From: Ruminococcus sp.
Lineage (GTDB): Bacteria > Bacillota > Clostridia > Oscillospirales > Ruminococcaceae
Length of the DNA: 59,471 bases
NCBI GenBank assembly: GCA_017519415.1
Contig: JAFWSI010000031.1
Coordinates: 1 to 59,471, forward strand
Reading direction: 5' to 3'
The notes under the pieces were generated by a model. That model did not search any database. It was given only the letters and a program-made list of their open reading frames with translations, and was not told where the DNA came from. A program made the position numbers and the translations under genes. Position 1 is the first letter of the stretch. Each line of letters opens with the position of its first letter. Shown piece by piece: positions 33,697-41,915 of the stretch.

Positions 33697-34381
33697 TGAC
33701 GATCTCGCTTATATCGACGAGAACCTGCACATAATAAAGGAAAGGATCGCCGAAGCAAAGGCAAAGTACCGCAGTCCCGGCGAGGACGTGCGTATAATGG
33801 CGGTCACAAAGACCGTGGCTCCCGAGGCTGTCAATCATGCCGTGGAGCTGGGGCTGGATCTTCTCGGTGAGAACAGGGTACAGGAGTACCTCTCAAAGGC
33901 GGAGCTCTACGACAGGTCCGCAGAGGTCCAGTTCATAGGTCATTTACAGACTAATAAAGTAAAATACATCATAAATTCGGTAAGCATGATACAGTCCGTG
34001 GACAGCCTCAGGCTGGGACAGGAGATAAGCCGCCTTGCTGTGAAGAACGGCAGGACTATGGATATACTCTGCGAGGTGAATATCGGCGGAGAGGAGTCCA
34101 AGAGCGGCATTGCTCCGGAGGGGCTGAGAGAGCTTATCGCACAGCTTTCAGAGCTGGAGGGCCTTGAAATAAGAGGACTGATGACCATACCTCCTCCGGG
34201 AGACAGCGATTTCTTCCTCGGCCGCATGAAGGAGCTCTACGACAGCATCTCGGCGGAGTATCCCCGCATGGATACCCTGTCTATGGGAATGACCCACGAC
34301 TACGCCGAGGCCGTAAGGTACGGCTCCACTCTCGTGCGCATAGGCACAGGGCTTTTCGGCGCAAGAAACTATACAAGGTAA
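33683..34381 (+). CDS. yggS: YggS-family PLP homeostasis protein
   Basis: A 232-residue pyridoxal-phosphate-binding protein of the YggS/PLPBP family, involved in vitamin B6 and amino acid homeostasis. The PLP Lys lies in VRIMAVTKT; GENRVQEYLSKAE, FIGHLQTNKVKYI, SMGMTHDYAEAVRYGST and VRIGTGLFGAR are all typical. It starts at ATG 33683 inside the preceding gene. The yggS-sepF-ylmH-divIVA order matches the Firmicute ylm cluster. Confidence 0.94.
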   Translation: MMTSSDDLAYIDENLHIIKERIAEAKAKYRSPGEDVRIMAVTKTVAPEAVNHAVELGLDLLGENRVQEYLSKAELYDRSAEVQFIGHLQTNKVKYIINSVSMIQSVDSLRLGQEISRLAVKNGRTMDILCEVNIGGEESKSGIAPEGLRELIAQLSELEGLEIRGLMTIPPPGDSDFFLGRMKELYDSISAEYPRMDTLSMGMTHDYAEAVRYGSTLVRIGTGLFGARNYTR

Positions 34382-34405
34382 CTCACAGCAGATGCTGATG
34401 ATCAA

Positions 34406-34471
34406 CACGGGATACTCCGCATTGATCCTGTGAAGAGATATAAAAAAATAACAAATAATGCGGAGAAGGAG
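34406..34471 (+). promoter_or_regulatory. Alternative RNA hairpins before sepF
   Basis: CACGGGAT (34406-34413) pairs with ATCCTGTG (34425-34432), leaving an 11-nt loop. The loop bases CTCCGCATT (34415-34423) are a perfect 9-bp complement of AATGCGGAG (34457-34465), which abuts the sepF SD (AAGGAG 34466-34471). The two pairings could form a pseudoknot or compete. Confidence 0.45.
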
Positions 34472-34478
34472 TATTAAG

Positions 34479-34949
34479 ATGAAACTTTTTGACGGTATTA
34501 AGGATTTTTTCTTTGCTGCTGACGATGACGATTTTGACGCTGACGTTCCTGTTCGCCACGAGCGTGAGCGCGGAGGCTTCCAGCCCTCAGACCAGGACGA
34601 CGCTCCCGTGAACGAGGGAAATATCGGCGGCCTCGGCAGAAGAAACAAGGTAGTTAATATACAGACCACCGCGCAGCTTCAGGTTGTACTCGTAAAGCCC
34701 TCTGCTTTCACGGACGCAAAGCAGATCGCAGACCACCTCATCGCCAAGAAAACAGTAGTTCTCAATCTTGAGACAGCTTCTCCCGAAAACAAGAGAAGGA
34801 TCATCGACTTCCTCGTAGGCGTTGCTTATGCAAACGGCGGAAGCCTCAAGCCTGTTGCGAACCTCACATATATCATTACTCCTTATAATGTGGGCTTCAT
34901 CGGCGAGGATCTCGTCGGCGAACTGGAGAACAACGGCGTATTCATCTGA
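34479..34949 (+). CDS. sepF: Cell division protein SepF
   Basis: Membrane-tethering and bundling partner of FtsZ. The start is ATG 34479 (MKLFDGIKDFF, 156 residues) with AAGGAG 7 bases upstream; ATG 34458 in frame lies before the SD. The amphipathic N-terminal helix, an acidic linker, and the conserved core (VVLVKPSAFTDAKQIADHL, VVLNLE, RRIIDFLVGVAYANGG) are present. The stop overlaps the ylmH start. Confidence 0.93.
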   Translation: MKLFDGIKDFFFAADDDDFDADVPVRHERERGGFQPSDQDDAPVNEGNIGGLGRRNKVVNIQTTAQLQVVLVKPSAFTDAKQIADHLIAKKTVVLNLETASPENKRRIIDFLVGVAYANGGSLKPVANLTYIITPYNVGFIGEDLVGELENNGVFI

Positions 34950-35707
34950 TGTACGGTCAGTCCGACAAGCTTTTTGCCGCAAGACTGGCGGATATGGTAT
35001 CGCTCTGCGAAAGGGACGGCGCCTGTCAGTATTCGTACTTCCTTGACGAGAGACAATGCGCTGAGGCGGAGCAATGGTGCGCACACAATACGGGTGCGCT
35101 CAGATACAGATTATGGGGCGGATATGAGAACGCAAGACGCAGGATGCTTGCAGTCTATCCCGATTACTTTGAGGACTGTGCGGAAAGCGGATACCCCCTT
35201 GTGTGCCTGACCTTCTCTTACCGTAAGGAGGACAAGCTCACTCACAGGGATTTTTTGGGCTCCTTTATGGGTATGCAGCTCAAAAGGGAGGTCATAGGAG
35301 ATATTGTGGTATCCGAAGGCCTTACGCAGGTCTTTGTTACCGATGTCGCAGCAAGACTTATATGCAGCTCTGCCGCAAGGATAGGCAGGACCGGTGTGAA
35401 GATAGCCGACGACAAGCCCTTTGAGCTGGAAAATGCTCAGGAATTTCAGGATATAAGCGGAACGGTGGCGTCGCTGAGGCTTGACTGTGTAGTCGGGCTG
35501 GCGGCAAGGCTGAGCCGCGAAAAGGCGGCCGTGCTGATACGCACGGACAGGGTGGAGATCAATCATCTGCCTGCTGCCTCTGTGTCTCAGGAGCTCAGGG
35601 AGGGAGACATACTCTCTGTGAGAGGCACGGGAAGATTCATACTTTCCGGTATTAACGGCTCGACGAAAAAGGGTCGCATACACATAAATCTGCGAAAATA
35701 TATTTAG
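34949..35707 (+). CDS. ylmH: YlmH-like S4-domain RNA-binding protein
   Basis: A 252-residue protein of the YlmH family; relatives bind RNA or ribosomes and are linked to ribosome quality control and cell division. The N-terminal half has FLDERQCAEAE and LTFSYRKEDKLTHRDFLGS, a family signature. The central part has RREVIGDI-like KREVIGDIVVSEG. The C-terminal S4 fold (about 180-240) includes RLDCVVGLAARLSREKA and LREGDILSVRGTGRF. It starts on the sepF stop (TGATG) and ends 12 bases before divIVA. Confidence 0.9.
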   Translation: MYGQSDKLFAARLADMVSLCERDGACQYSYFLDERQCAEAEQWCAHNTGALRYRLWGGYENARRRMLAVYPDYFEDCAESGYPLVCLTFSYRKEDKLTHRDFLGSFMGMQLKREVIGDIVVSEGLTQVFVTDVAARLICSSAARIGRTGVKIADDKPFELENAQEFQDISGTVASLRLDCVVGLAARLSREKAAVLIRTDRVEINHLPAASVSQELREGDILSVRGTGRFILSGINGSTKKGRIHINLRKYI

Positions 35708-35719
35708 AGGTGAAATGAA

Positions 35720-36283
35720 ATGATAACTTCAAAGGACGTAAGAAATAAGAGATTTGAAAAAGCAGCCTTCGGCTACAAGCAGGAGGAGATCGACGAGTTC
35801 CTCTCACAGCTCGAGGCAGAGCTGGACGAAATGGAGCGCGAGCGCGCAGAGGCCAACAGCAAGATACAGGTGCTTGCCGATAAGGTAAGAGAGTATATGA
35901 GAGACGAGGACGCTCTCAAGGACGCTCTTCTCGGCGCCCAGAAGCAGGGCCATCAGGTGCTCAGCGAGGCCAACGAGAAGGCAGAGCAGATCATAGCAGA
36001 GGCACAGAAGAAGGCTGACGCTCTCGAGGACGAGGCTGTCCGCCAGCACGCCGAGGCTATGGAGAAGAACCGCGAGGAGATCGCAAAGGAGAAGGAAGCT
36101 CTCATCGAGGCTCAGCAGCAGGTCGCAGACTTCAAGAAGAGCCTCTTCGATATGTACAAGAGCCATTTAGAGCTCATCTCATCTATGCCCGATACCTTTG
36201 ACGAGCCCGAGGAGGAGACTGCCGACGAGGCTCAGACAGCCGAGGAGATCGCAGCGGCGGTTGCGGCAGAGGTCGAGGAATAA
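35720..36283 (+). CDS. divIVA: Cell-division initiation protein DivIVA
   Basis: A coiled-coil protein of 187 residues that binds curved membrane at poles and septa. The N-terminal lipid-binding domain is typical (SKDVRNKRFEKAAFGYKQEE, IDEFLSQLE). A long coiled coil follows from about 30 to 155. The acidic Ala-rich tail (EEETADEAQTAEEIAAAVAA) is family-variable. The SD GAGGTGAAATG is clear. It is the last division gene before ileS, as in B. subtilis. Confidence 0.93.
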   Translation: MITSKDVRNKRFEKAAFGYKQEEIDEFLSQLEAELDEMERERAEANSKIQVLADKVREYMRDEDALKDALLGAQKQGHQVLSEANEKAEQIIAEAQKKADALEDEAVRQHAEAMEKNREEIAKEKEALIEAQQQVADFKKSLFDMYKSHLELISSMPDTFDEPEEETADEAQTAEEIAAAVAAEVEE

Positions 36284-36309
36284 TCAAGAATCAATAAGAT
36301 CGAAAGGAG

Positions 36310-36337
36310 GATCCCTCAAGCCTTTACCGGAGGGATC
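36310..36337 (+). promoter_or_regulatory. Hairpin over the ileS ribosome binding site
   Basis: GATCCCTC (36310-36317) pairs perfectly with GAGGGATC (36330-36337) around a 12-nt loop, burying the GGAGGG SD that precedes ATG 36345. A free AAAGGAGG lies directly upstream (36303-36310). I looked for a T-box (AGGGTGGNACCGCG) and found none. Confidence 0.45.
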
Positions 36338-36344
36338 GTATGAT

Positions 36345-39122
36345 ATGGCACAGGATTATAACAGTACGCTTAATTTACCGCAGACAGAATTTCCCATGCG
36401 CGGAAATCTGCCTAAGAGAGAGCCCGAAACTCTAAAAAAATGGGAGGATGAAAGGCTCTATTACAAGATGATAGAGAAGAACAAGGGCAAGCCCTCTTAT
36501 ATACTTCATGACGGACCGCCTTACGCAAACGGCGAGATACACCTTGGTACAGCCATTAACAAGACCCTCAAGGACTTTATCGTGAAGTACAAGAATATGA
36601 GCGGATTCTGCTCACCCTATGTCCCGGGCTGGGATACTCACGGACTTCCTATCGAGCTGAAGGCCATGAAGGCTATCGGCGTTGAGAACGGCGCTATCCC
36701 TGCGGTAGATCTCAGAAAGCACTGCCATGATTTTGCTCTTACCCATGTAAAGAACCAGATGAACCAGTTCAAGAGACTGGGAAGTCTCGGCGATTACGAC
36801 TATCCCTACCTTACTCTCCGCCCCGAGTACGAGGCAAGACAGGTGGAGGTATTCGGCGCAATGGCTAAGAAGGGCTATATGTACAAGGGACTCAAGCCTG
36901 TTTACTGGTGCCCCGACTGCAATACGGCTCTTGCAGAGGCTGAGATAGAGTACTCCAACGATCCCTGCTATTCCATATATGTAAAGTTCAACGTTACCGA
37001 CGACAAGGGCATATTCACCGGTCTCGGCCTTGATCTTTCAAAGGTATTCTTCGTTATCTGGACAACTACTACATGGACTATCCCGGGCAACCTTGCCATA
37101 TGTCTCGGTCCCGAGTACAACTACACCCTCGTTCACGTAGGCGACGAGTACTACGTAATGGCCGAGGAGCTCGTAAGGACGACTATGGAGACTGCGGGTA
37201 TCACCGAGTATACCACAGACCATATCTTCACGGGCGCAGAGCTTGAGGGCATGAAGACAAAGCACCCCCTCTACGACCGTCCGTCACCGATAATCGTCGG
37301 CGACCACGTTACTCTTGAAAGCGGTACGGGCTGCGTACATACTGCTCCCGGCTACGGCGTCGAGGACTTCGAGGTGTGCAAGAACTATGACGATATAGGC
37401 ATAATCGTATGCGTTGACTCAAAGGGTAAGCAGACCGCAGAGGCAGGCGAATTCGAGGGCATGGACACGGATCAGGCCAACAAGGCTATCGCCGCAAGGC
37501 TCACAGAGCTGGGCGCTATGCTGGCTACACAGAAGATCGTCCACCAGTATCCTCACTGCTGGAGATGCAACAGCCCTATCATATACAGAGCTACAGAGCA
37601 GTGGTTCTGCTCCGTGAACGGCTTCAAGGACGAGGCTATAAATGCTATCGAGTCCGTAAAGTGGATACCCGAGTGGGGCGAGGACAGGATAAAGGGCATG
37701 GTGCGCGACAGAAGCGACTGGTGTATATCCCGTCAGAGAACATGGGGCGTTCCGATACCCGTTATCTACTGTAAGGACTGCGGCAAGCCCATTTATAATG
37801 ACGAAACTATCTCCGCTATCGCAGAGCTCTTCCGCAAGGAGGGCGCCGACGCATGGTGGATAAGAGATACAAAGGAATTCATCCCCGCAAGCGTCAAGTG
37901 CGAATGCGGCTGCGGTGAGTTCACAAAGGAATACGACATCATGGACGTATGGTTCGACAGCGGCGTATCACATACTGCTGTCATGGAAGGCAAGGACTTC
38001 CCGAGCCTCACATGGCCTGCCGACCTCTATCTCGAAGGCGCAGACCAGTACAGAGGCTGGTTCCAGTCGTCGCTCCTCACATCTGTCGTATACAAGGGCT
38101 GTGCTCCCTACAAGGCTGTCTGCACCCACGGCTGGGTAGTTGACGGCGAGGGCAAGGCTATGCACAAGTCCCTCGGAAACGGTATCGACCCAAGCGAGAT
38201 AACAGACCAGTACGGTGCCGATATACTCCGTCTGTGGGCAGCTTCCTCGGACTACCACAGCGACATCCGTATCTCAAAGCCGATCCTCGGACAGCTTTCC
38301 GACGCCTACAAGAAGATCAGGAATACTGCCCGTTTCATACTTGGCAACCTGGGCAACGGCGCAGGCTTCGATCCCGACAGGGACAGCGTCAGCGACGATC
38401 AGCTCACAGAGCTGGACAAGTGGGCTCTCATGAAGCTGGATAACCTTATCGACATCATGAAGAAGGGCTATGAGGCATTCGATTTCCATATCGCACTCCA
38501 CGCTCTTCATAACTTCTGCGTAATAGATATGTCCAACTTCTACCTTGACATCATCAAGGACAGACTTTACTGCGAGAAGGAGGATTCCGTTCTCCGACGC
38601 GCAGCTCAGACGGCGATGTACCGTATCATCAGTGCGATGACAAGACTTGCCGCACCTATCATTTCGTTCACGGCCGAGGAGATCTGGCAGTTCATGCCCC
38701 ATTCGGCAGACGACGACAGAGAGAGCGTATTCCTCAATCAGATGCCCGAAAAGAGTGGCATAGAATTTACCGCGGACTTCACGGACAAGTGGGAATTCAT
38801 CTACAATACCCGCCTCGGAGCAAACAAGGCTCTTGAGGAGGCTCGTAACGAAAAGACCATAGGAAAGTCTCTCGAGGCCAAGATCATCATAAAGAGCTCT
38901 GACGCCGATTACGACAGATATGTCTCGCTGGCCGACCAGCTCAGGGATATTCTCATCGTTTCGGGCGTTGAGGTGGAGAAGTCCGGCGGAGAGACCGTAT
39001 TCGAGGTGGCAAAGGCCGAGGGCGAAAAGTGCGAGCGCTGCTGGTGCTTCAGCAAGTACGTAGGTACAAATCACGATCACCCCACACTCTGCGAGAGATG
39101 TGCGGTCGCTATCGAACCATAA
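36345..39122 (+). CDS. ileS: Isoleucyl-tRNA synthetase
   Basis: Charges tRNA-Ile and edits mischarged valine. The start is ATG 36345 (MAQDYNSTLNLPQTEFPMRG, 925 residues); the frame stays open upstream into divIVA but is not family-like. The HIGH motif region is HDGPPYANGEIHLGTAINK and the KMSKS equivalent is KAMHKSLGNG. The editing domain contains TTTWTIPGNLA and GTGCVHTAPG. The C-terminal zinc-binding CERCW ... CERCA is present. The hairpin on its SD may limit translation. Confidence 0.97.
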   Translation: MAQDYNSTLNLPQTEFPMRGNLPKREPETLKKWEDERLYYKMIEKNKGKPSYILHDGPPYANGEIHLGTAINKTLKDFIVKYKNMSGFCSPYVPGWDTHGLPIELKAMKAIGVENGAIPAVDLRKHCHDFALTHVKNQMNQFKRLGSLGDYDYPYLTLRPEYEARQVEVFGAMAKKGYMYKGLKPVYWCPDCNTALAEAEIEYSNDPCYSIYVKFNVTDDKGIFTGLGLDLSKVFFVIWTTTTWTIPGNLAICLGPEYNYTLVHVGDEYYVMAEELVRTTMETAGITEYTTDHIFTGAELEGMKTKHPLYDRPSPIIVGDHVTLESGTGCVHTAPGYGVEDFEVCKNYDDIGIIVCVDSKGKQTAEAGEFEGMDTDQANKAIAARLTELGAMLATQKIVHQYPHCWRCNSPIIYRATEQWFCSVNGFKDEAINAIESVKWIPEWGEDRIKGMVRDRSDWCISRQRTWGVPIPVIYCKDCGKPIYNDETISAIAELFRKEGADAWWIRDTKEFIPASVKCECGCGEFTKEYDIMDVWFDSGVSHTAVMEGKDFPSLTWPADLYLEGADQYRGWFQSSLLTSVVYKGCAPYKAVCTHGWVVDGEGKAMHKSLGNGIDPSEITDQYGADILRLWAASSDYHSDIRISKPILGQLSDAYKKIRNTARFILGNLGNGAGFDPDRDSVSDDQLTELDKWALMKLDNLIDIMKKGYEAFDFHIALHALHNFCVIDMSNFYLDIIKDRLYCEKEDSVLRRAAQTAMYRIISAMTRLAAPIISFTAEEIWQFMPHSADDDRESVFLNQMPEKSGIEFTADFTDKWEFIYNTRLGANKALEEARNEKTIGKSLEAKIIIKSSDADYDRYVSLADQLRDILIVSGVEVEKSGGETVFEVAKAEGEKCERCWCFSKYVGTNHDHPTLCERCAVAIEP

Positions 39123-39131
39123 ATCTTCTGT

Positions 39132-39160
39132 CAGCCTGCTGTCACAATGGCAGCAGGCTG
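39132..39160 (+). terminator. Stem-loop between ileS and lspA
   Basis: CAGCCTGCTG and CAGCAGGCTG form a 10-bp stem, followed only by TATTATT. It is a weak terminator or RNA processing site. An in-frame ATG for lspA (39147) lies in the loop, which argues against it as the start. Confidence 0.5.
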
Positions 39161-39182
39161 TATTATTGAAAGGACAGATCAA

Positions 39183-39692
39183 TTGGCTATATTTCTTGTG
39201 GTGCTGATCGTACTCCTTGTGGGAGCGGATCAGCTGGTGAAATACTGGGCGATAACCGAGCTCAGACCCGTCGGCAGCATGGACTTTATCAGTATCGGCG
39301 GCCATAAGGTCATGGACCTGACCTACCTTGAGAACAGAGGCGCTATTTTTGGCAGCATGGCGGGACAGCGCTGGTTCCTTGTGGGCTTTACGGGCATCGT
39401 CATAGCAGTCGGTATATTCCTGCTTTTCAGGCTTTATAAGCGTTCAGGATTTCTCGGTGTTGCCATAGCGATGTTCATCGCGGGCGGTATCGGAAACCTG
39501 ATAGACCGCATACGCTTCGCTTACGTGGTGGATATGTTCGAGGTAAAGCTCTTTCACTTTGCCATATTCAACGTAGCGGATATATGCGTGACGGTGGCTT
39601 TTGTTATGCTGCTGATATATGCTGTTTTCATAGAGCCGAGGGCTGAAAAGGCAAAGAAGGCCGGGGCGGCAAAGGCGGCGGAAAATGAATGA
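39183..39692 (+). CDS. lspA: Lipoprotein signal peptidase (SPase II)
   Basis: Cleaves signal peptides of prolipoproteins such as those at 19461 and 22505. The start is TTG 39183 with GAAAGGA upstream (169 residues). Four membrane helices are apparent. Catalytic aspartates lie in GNLIDRIRFAYVVD (D117) and FNVAD (D133). The conserved TYLENRGAIFG segment is near residue 47. The C-terminal tail is Lys/Ala-rich. It overlaps rluD by 8 bases. Confidence 0.95.
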   Translation: MAIFLVVLIVLLVGADQLVKYWAITELRPVGSMDFISIGGHKVMDLTYLENRGAIFGSMAGQRWFLVGFTGIVIAVGIFLLFRLYKRSGFLGVAIAMFIAGGIGNLIDRIRFAYVVDMFEVKLFHFAIFNVADICVTVAFVMLLIYAVFIEPRAEKAKKAGAAKAAENE

Positions 39693-40599
39693 ACAGGAAG
39701 TGCTCACAGTTTCTGCCGGGGACGCGGGAGGCCGTATCGACAGGTATATTTCGGATAATATTGCCGAGCTGACGCGTTCGGCGGTGCAGGGACTCATAGA
39801 AAAGGGCATGGTGCTTGTTAACGGCAGAGAGGTCAGCAAGAACTACAAGCTCAGAGGCGGCGAGGAGATATCAGTCGAGATACCCGAGCCCGAACCCATG
39901 GACGCGGTGCCGGAGGATATACCCCTCGATATAGTCTATGAGGACGACGACCTGCTGGTCGTAAACAAGCCTAAGGGTATGGTGGTGCACCCTGCTCACG
40001 GAAACTATACGGGTACTCTTGTGAATGCTCTCCTGCATCACTGCGGAGACAGCCTCTCGGGTATAAACGGAGTTATCCGACCGGGTATAGTCCACCGTAT
40101 CGACAAGAACACCAGCGGACTTCTCATCGTTGCCAAGAACGACAACTCTCACTTAAAGCTTGCGGAGCAGATAAAGGCTCACAGCTTTACCCGTGAGTAT
40201 GAGGCGGTAGCCTGCGGCTATTTCAAGGATACCGAGGGGACGATTGACGCCCCTATCGGACGCCATAAGACCGACCGCAAGAAGATGTGCGTCACAGCGG
40301 AAAACTCCCGCAATGCAGTCACCCATTACAGCGTGATAAAGCAGTACGGCGGCTATGCTCATGTGAGACTTCGCCTTGAAACGGGACGTACTCATCAGAT
40401 ACGCGTGCATCTCAGCTACATAGGCCACCCCGTTCTGGGAGACGATGTGTACGGAAAGCCTTACAAGGGGCTGGAGGGACAGTGTCTCCACGCAAGGAAG
40501 ATAGGCTTTGTACACCCCTCCACGGGAGAATATATGGAGTTTGACAGCGAGCTGCCGGATTACTTCGTATCTGTACTTAACAAGCTTGAAAAGATGTAG
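39685..40599 (+). CDS. rluD: RluD-type 23S rRNA pseudouridine synthase
   Basis: A 304-residue pseudouridine synthase with an N-terminal S4 domain (GRIDRYISDNIAELTRSAV) and a catalytic domain. The active-site Asp lies in HRIDKNTSGLLIVAK (HRLDKDTSG in most relatives). GRTHQIRVHL is typical. Exact target uridines cannot be deduced; the gene sits after lspA as in B. subtilis (ylyB). Confidence 0.9.
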   Translation: MNEQEVLTVSAGDAGGRIDRYISDNIAELTRSAVQGLIEKGMVLVNGREVSKNYKLRGGEEISVEIPEPEPMDAVPEDIPLDIVYEDDDLLVVNKPKGMVVHPAHGNYTGTLVNALLHHCGDSLSGINGVIRPGIVHRIDKNTSGLLIVAKNDNSHLKLAEQIKAHSFTREYEAVACGYFKDTEGTIDAPIGRHKTDRKKMCVTAENSRNAVTHYSVIKQYGGYAHVRLRLETGRTHQIRVHLSYIGHPVLGDDVYGKPYKGLEGQCLHARKIGFVHPSTGEYMEFDSELPDYFVSVLNKLEKM

Positions 40600-40610
40600 G
40601 AGGCATTTTC

Positions 40611-41432
40611 TTGTTTGAAGATATATCAAAGGTCGTACTGCTCAGCGATATGGACGGCACTCTCCTTAATTCAAGGAAAGAGATAACCGACGCCGACAGG
40701 ACCGCGATAGAACGTTTCACGGCTCTCGGAGGACGTTTTACGGTGGCTACGGGAAGGACCATACAGTCCTTCGACCAGTTCCGTAAGATACTGGAGCTGA
40801 AATACCCCATAATAATGTATAACGGAGCGGCTATCCACGACTATGTGCGGGGAGAGACACTCTACACACACCCTCTTCCTCCCGAGGCAAAGGCCTATAC
40901 GGCGGAGCTTCTGGAGCTCATGCCCGGGGCGGGCGGCGAGGTGCTCCGCACGGACGGCACCTACGTTTTCAGGAATACCGATTATCAGCAGCTCCATACT
41001 AAGCTGTGCGGTATAGTCCCGGACTATAAGGAGCTCGGCGATATAGAGGAGGGCGGCTGGCTGAAGGTGCTGTTTTCGATGGCGCCGGAGGATGTGGACC
41101 ATATGCAGATACTCGTGAATAAGCTGGGTCACAGCGGCGTGGACTATGTGAAGTCCTCGGATATATTCCTCGAGATGCTGCCTGTGGGAGTGAGCAAGGG
41201 CTCGGCTCTTGCACAGTACAGAAAGCTGCCGGGCATGGAGGACTGCACCTTTGTGTCCGTAGGCGACTTCGACAACGATATAGAGATGATAGTCGAGGCC
41301 GACGCGGGAGCCTGTCCCGCAAATGCAGAAGACTCCGTAAAGGAAAAAGCAGATATAGTGCTCACCCGTACCAACGACGAGGGAGCGGTTGCGGAGCTCG
41401 TAGAACAAATAATTGAAAGGTGTAAAAAGTAG
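40611..41432 (+). CDS. Cof-type HAD-superfamily phosphatase
   Basis: A 273-residue HAD hydrolase of the Cof subfamily. The TTG start at 40611 is preceded by TAGGAGG. Motif I is LLSDMDGTLLN, motif II is VATGRT, and motif IV is VGDFDNDIEM, where relatives have GDxxND. A C2-type cap domain lies between. It acts on an unknown phosphorylated metabolite, often a sugar phosphate or flavin in this family. Confidence 0.9.
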   Translation: MFEDISKVVLLSDMDGTLLNSRKEITDADRTAIERFTALGGRFTVATGRTIQSFDQFRKILELKYPIIMYNGAAIHDYVRGETLYTHPLPPEAKAYTAELLELMPGAGGEVLRTDGTYVFRNTDYQQLHTKLCGIVPDYKELGDIEEGGWLKVLFSMAPEDVDHMQILVNKLGHSGVDYVKSSDIFLEMLPVGVSKGSALAQYRKLPGMEDCTFVSVGDFDNDIEMIVEADAGACPANAEDSVKEKADIVLTRTNDEGAVAELVEQIIERCKK

Positions 41433-41436
41433 AACA

Positions 41437-41760
41437 ATGAAAAAGAAAGCGGCAATAAGCGTATACATCGCCGCAGTTCTCTGCGTTGTCGGACTTCTTG
41501 CGCTTCAGGTGTACAGCAGCATCAACGGCAGCGGCTCTGAGGCAAGGGCAAGCTTCACCCTCAACGACATCGCTACACTGGGACTTGCGGTATTTGCGAT
41601 ACCCATGTGGATCGCAGCACTTTACCTTATAAAGGCACTGAGGATAAAGGGTACTCTCCACGAAAGGCAGAACAAGATGATGATCTCGTTCCCGGCTGTG
41701 GTGTGTACGGGCTTTTCCATTTTCTATATAATAGTGCTGATTATGATGATATTCAGATGA
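41437..41760 (+). CDS. Small three-helix membrane protein
   Basis: A 107-residue protein, start ATG 41437, 4 bases after the HAD gene. Three hydrophobic segments (about 5-25, 42-62 and 84-106) with positive loops suggest an integral membrane protein. No family was recognised. The upstream SD is weak, so it may be translated by coupling to the HAD gene. Confidence 0.6.
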   Translation: MKKKAAISVYIAAVLCVVGLLALQVYSSINGSGSEARASFTLNDIATLGLAVFAIPMWIAALYLIKALRIKGTLHERQNKMMISFPAVVCTGFSIFYIIVLIMMIFR

Positions 41761-41778
41761 CAGTTAGCAAGAAAAGTC

Positions 41779-41807
41779 TTGCCACAAGGCGTTTTTTGCG
41801 ATATAAT
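41779..41807 (+). promoter_or_regulatory. Promoter of the transketolase genes
   Basis: TTGCCA (41779-41784), 17 bp, TATAAT (41802-41807). It gives a leader of about 100 nt containing the tandem repeat. Confidence 0.65.
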
Positions 41808-41838
41808 TATTAGAGCTGAGAACAAAGAGTTCGGTAAT

Positions 41839-41870
41839 AACTCTCAATTCTCAACTCTCAACTCTCAACT
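41839..41870. repeat. 7-bp tandem repeat (AACTCTC)
   Basis: Four and a half copies of AACTCTC (one is AATTCTC) in the transketolase leader. It is a small candidate VNTR. Confidence 0.8.
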
Positions 41871-41915
41871 TACAAATAGCGGCTTCGGCCGTCAAATAAA
41901 AACATGGAGGTCAAT

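Noticed and set aside
36284-36344. Possible T-box riboswitch before ileS
   Set aside because: Only 61 bases separate divIVA and ileS and the T-box consensus is absent; only a hairpin on the SD is visible.
39147-39182. ATG 39147 as the lspA start
   Set aside because: It sits in the loop of a 10-bp hairpin with no SD; TTG 39183 has a good SD and a family-like N-terminus.
41819-41832. GAACAAAGAGTTC as a third LexA box
   Set aside because: The spacing between half-sites is 5, not 4, so it does not fit the two boxes at 55377 and 55411.
41839-41870. CRISPR-like array
   Set aside because: The unit is only 7 bases without spacers. No CRISPR repeats or cas genes were seen in the window.
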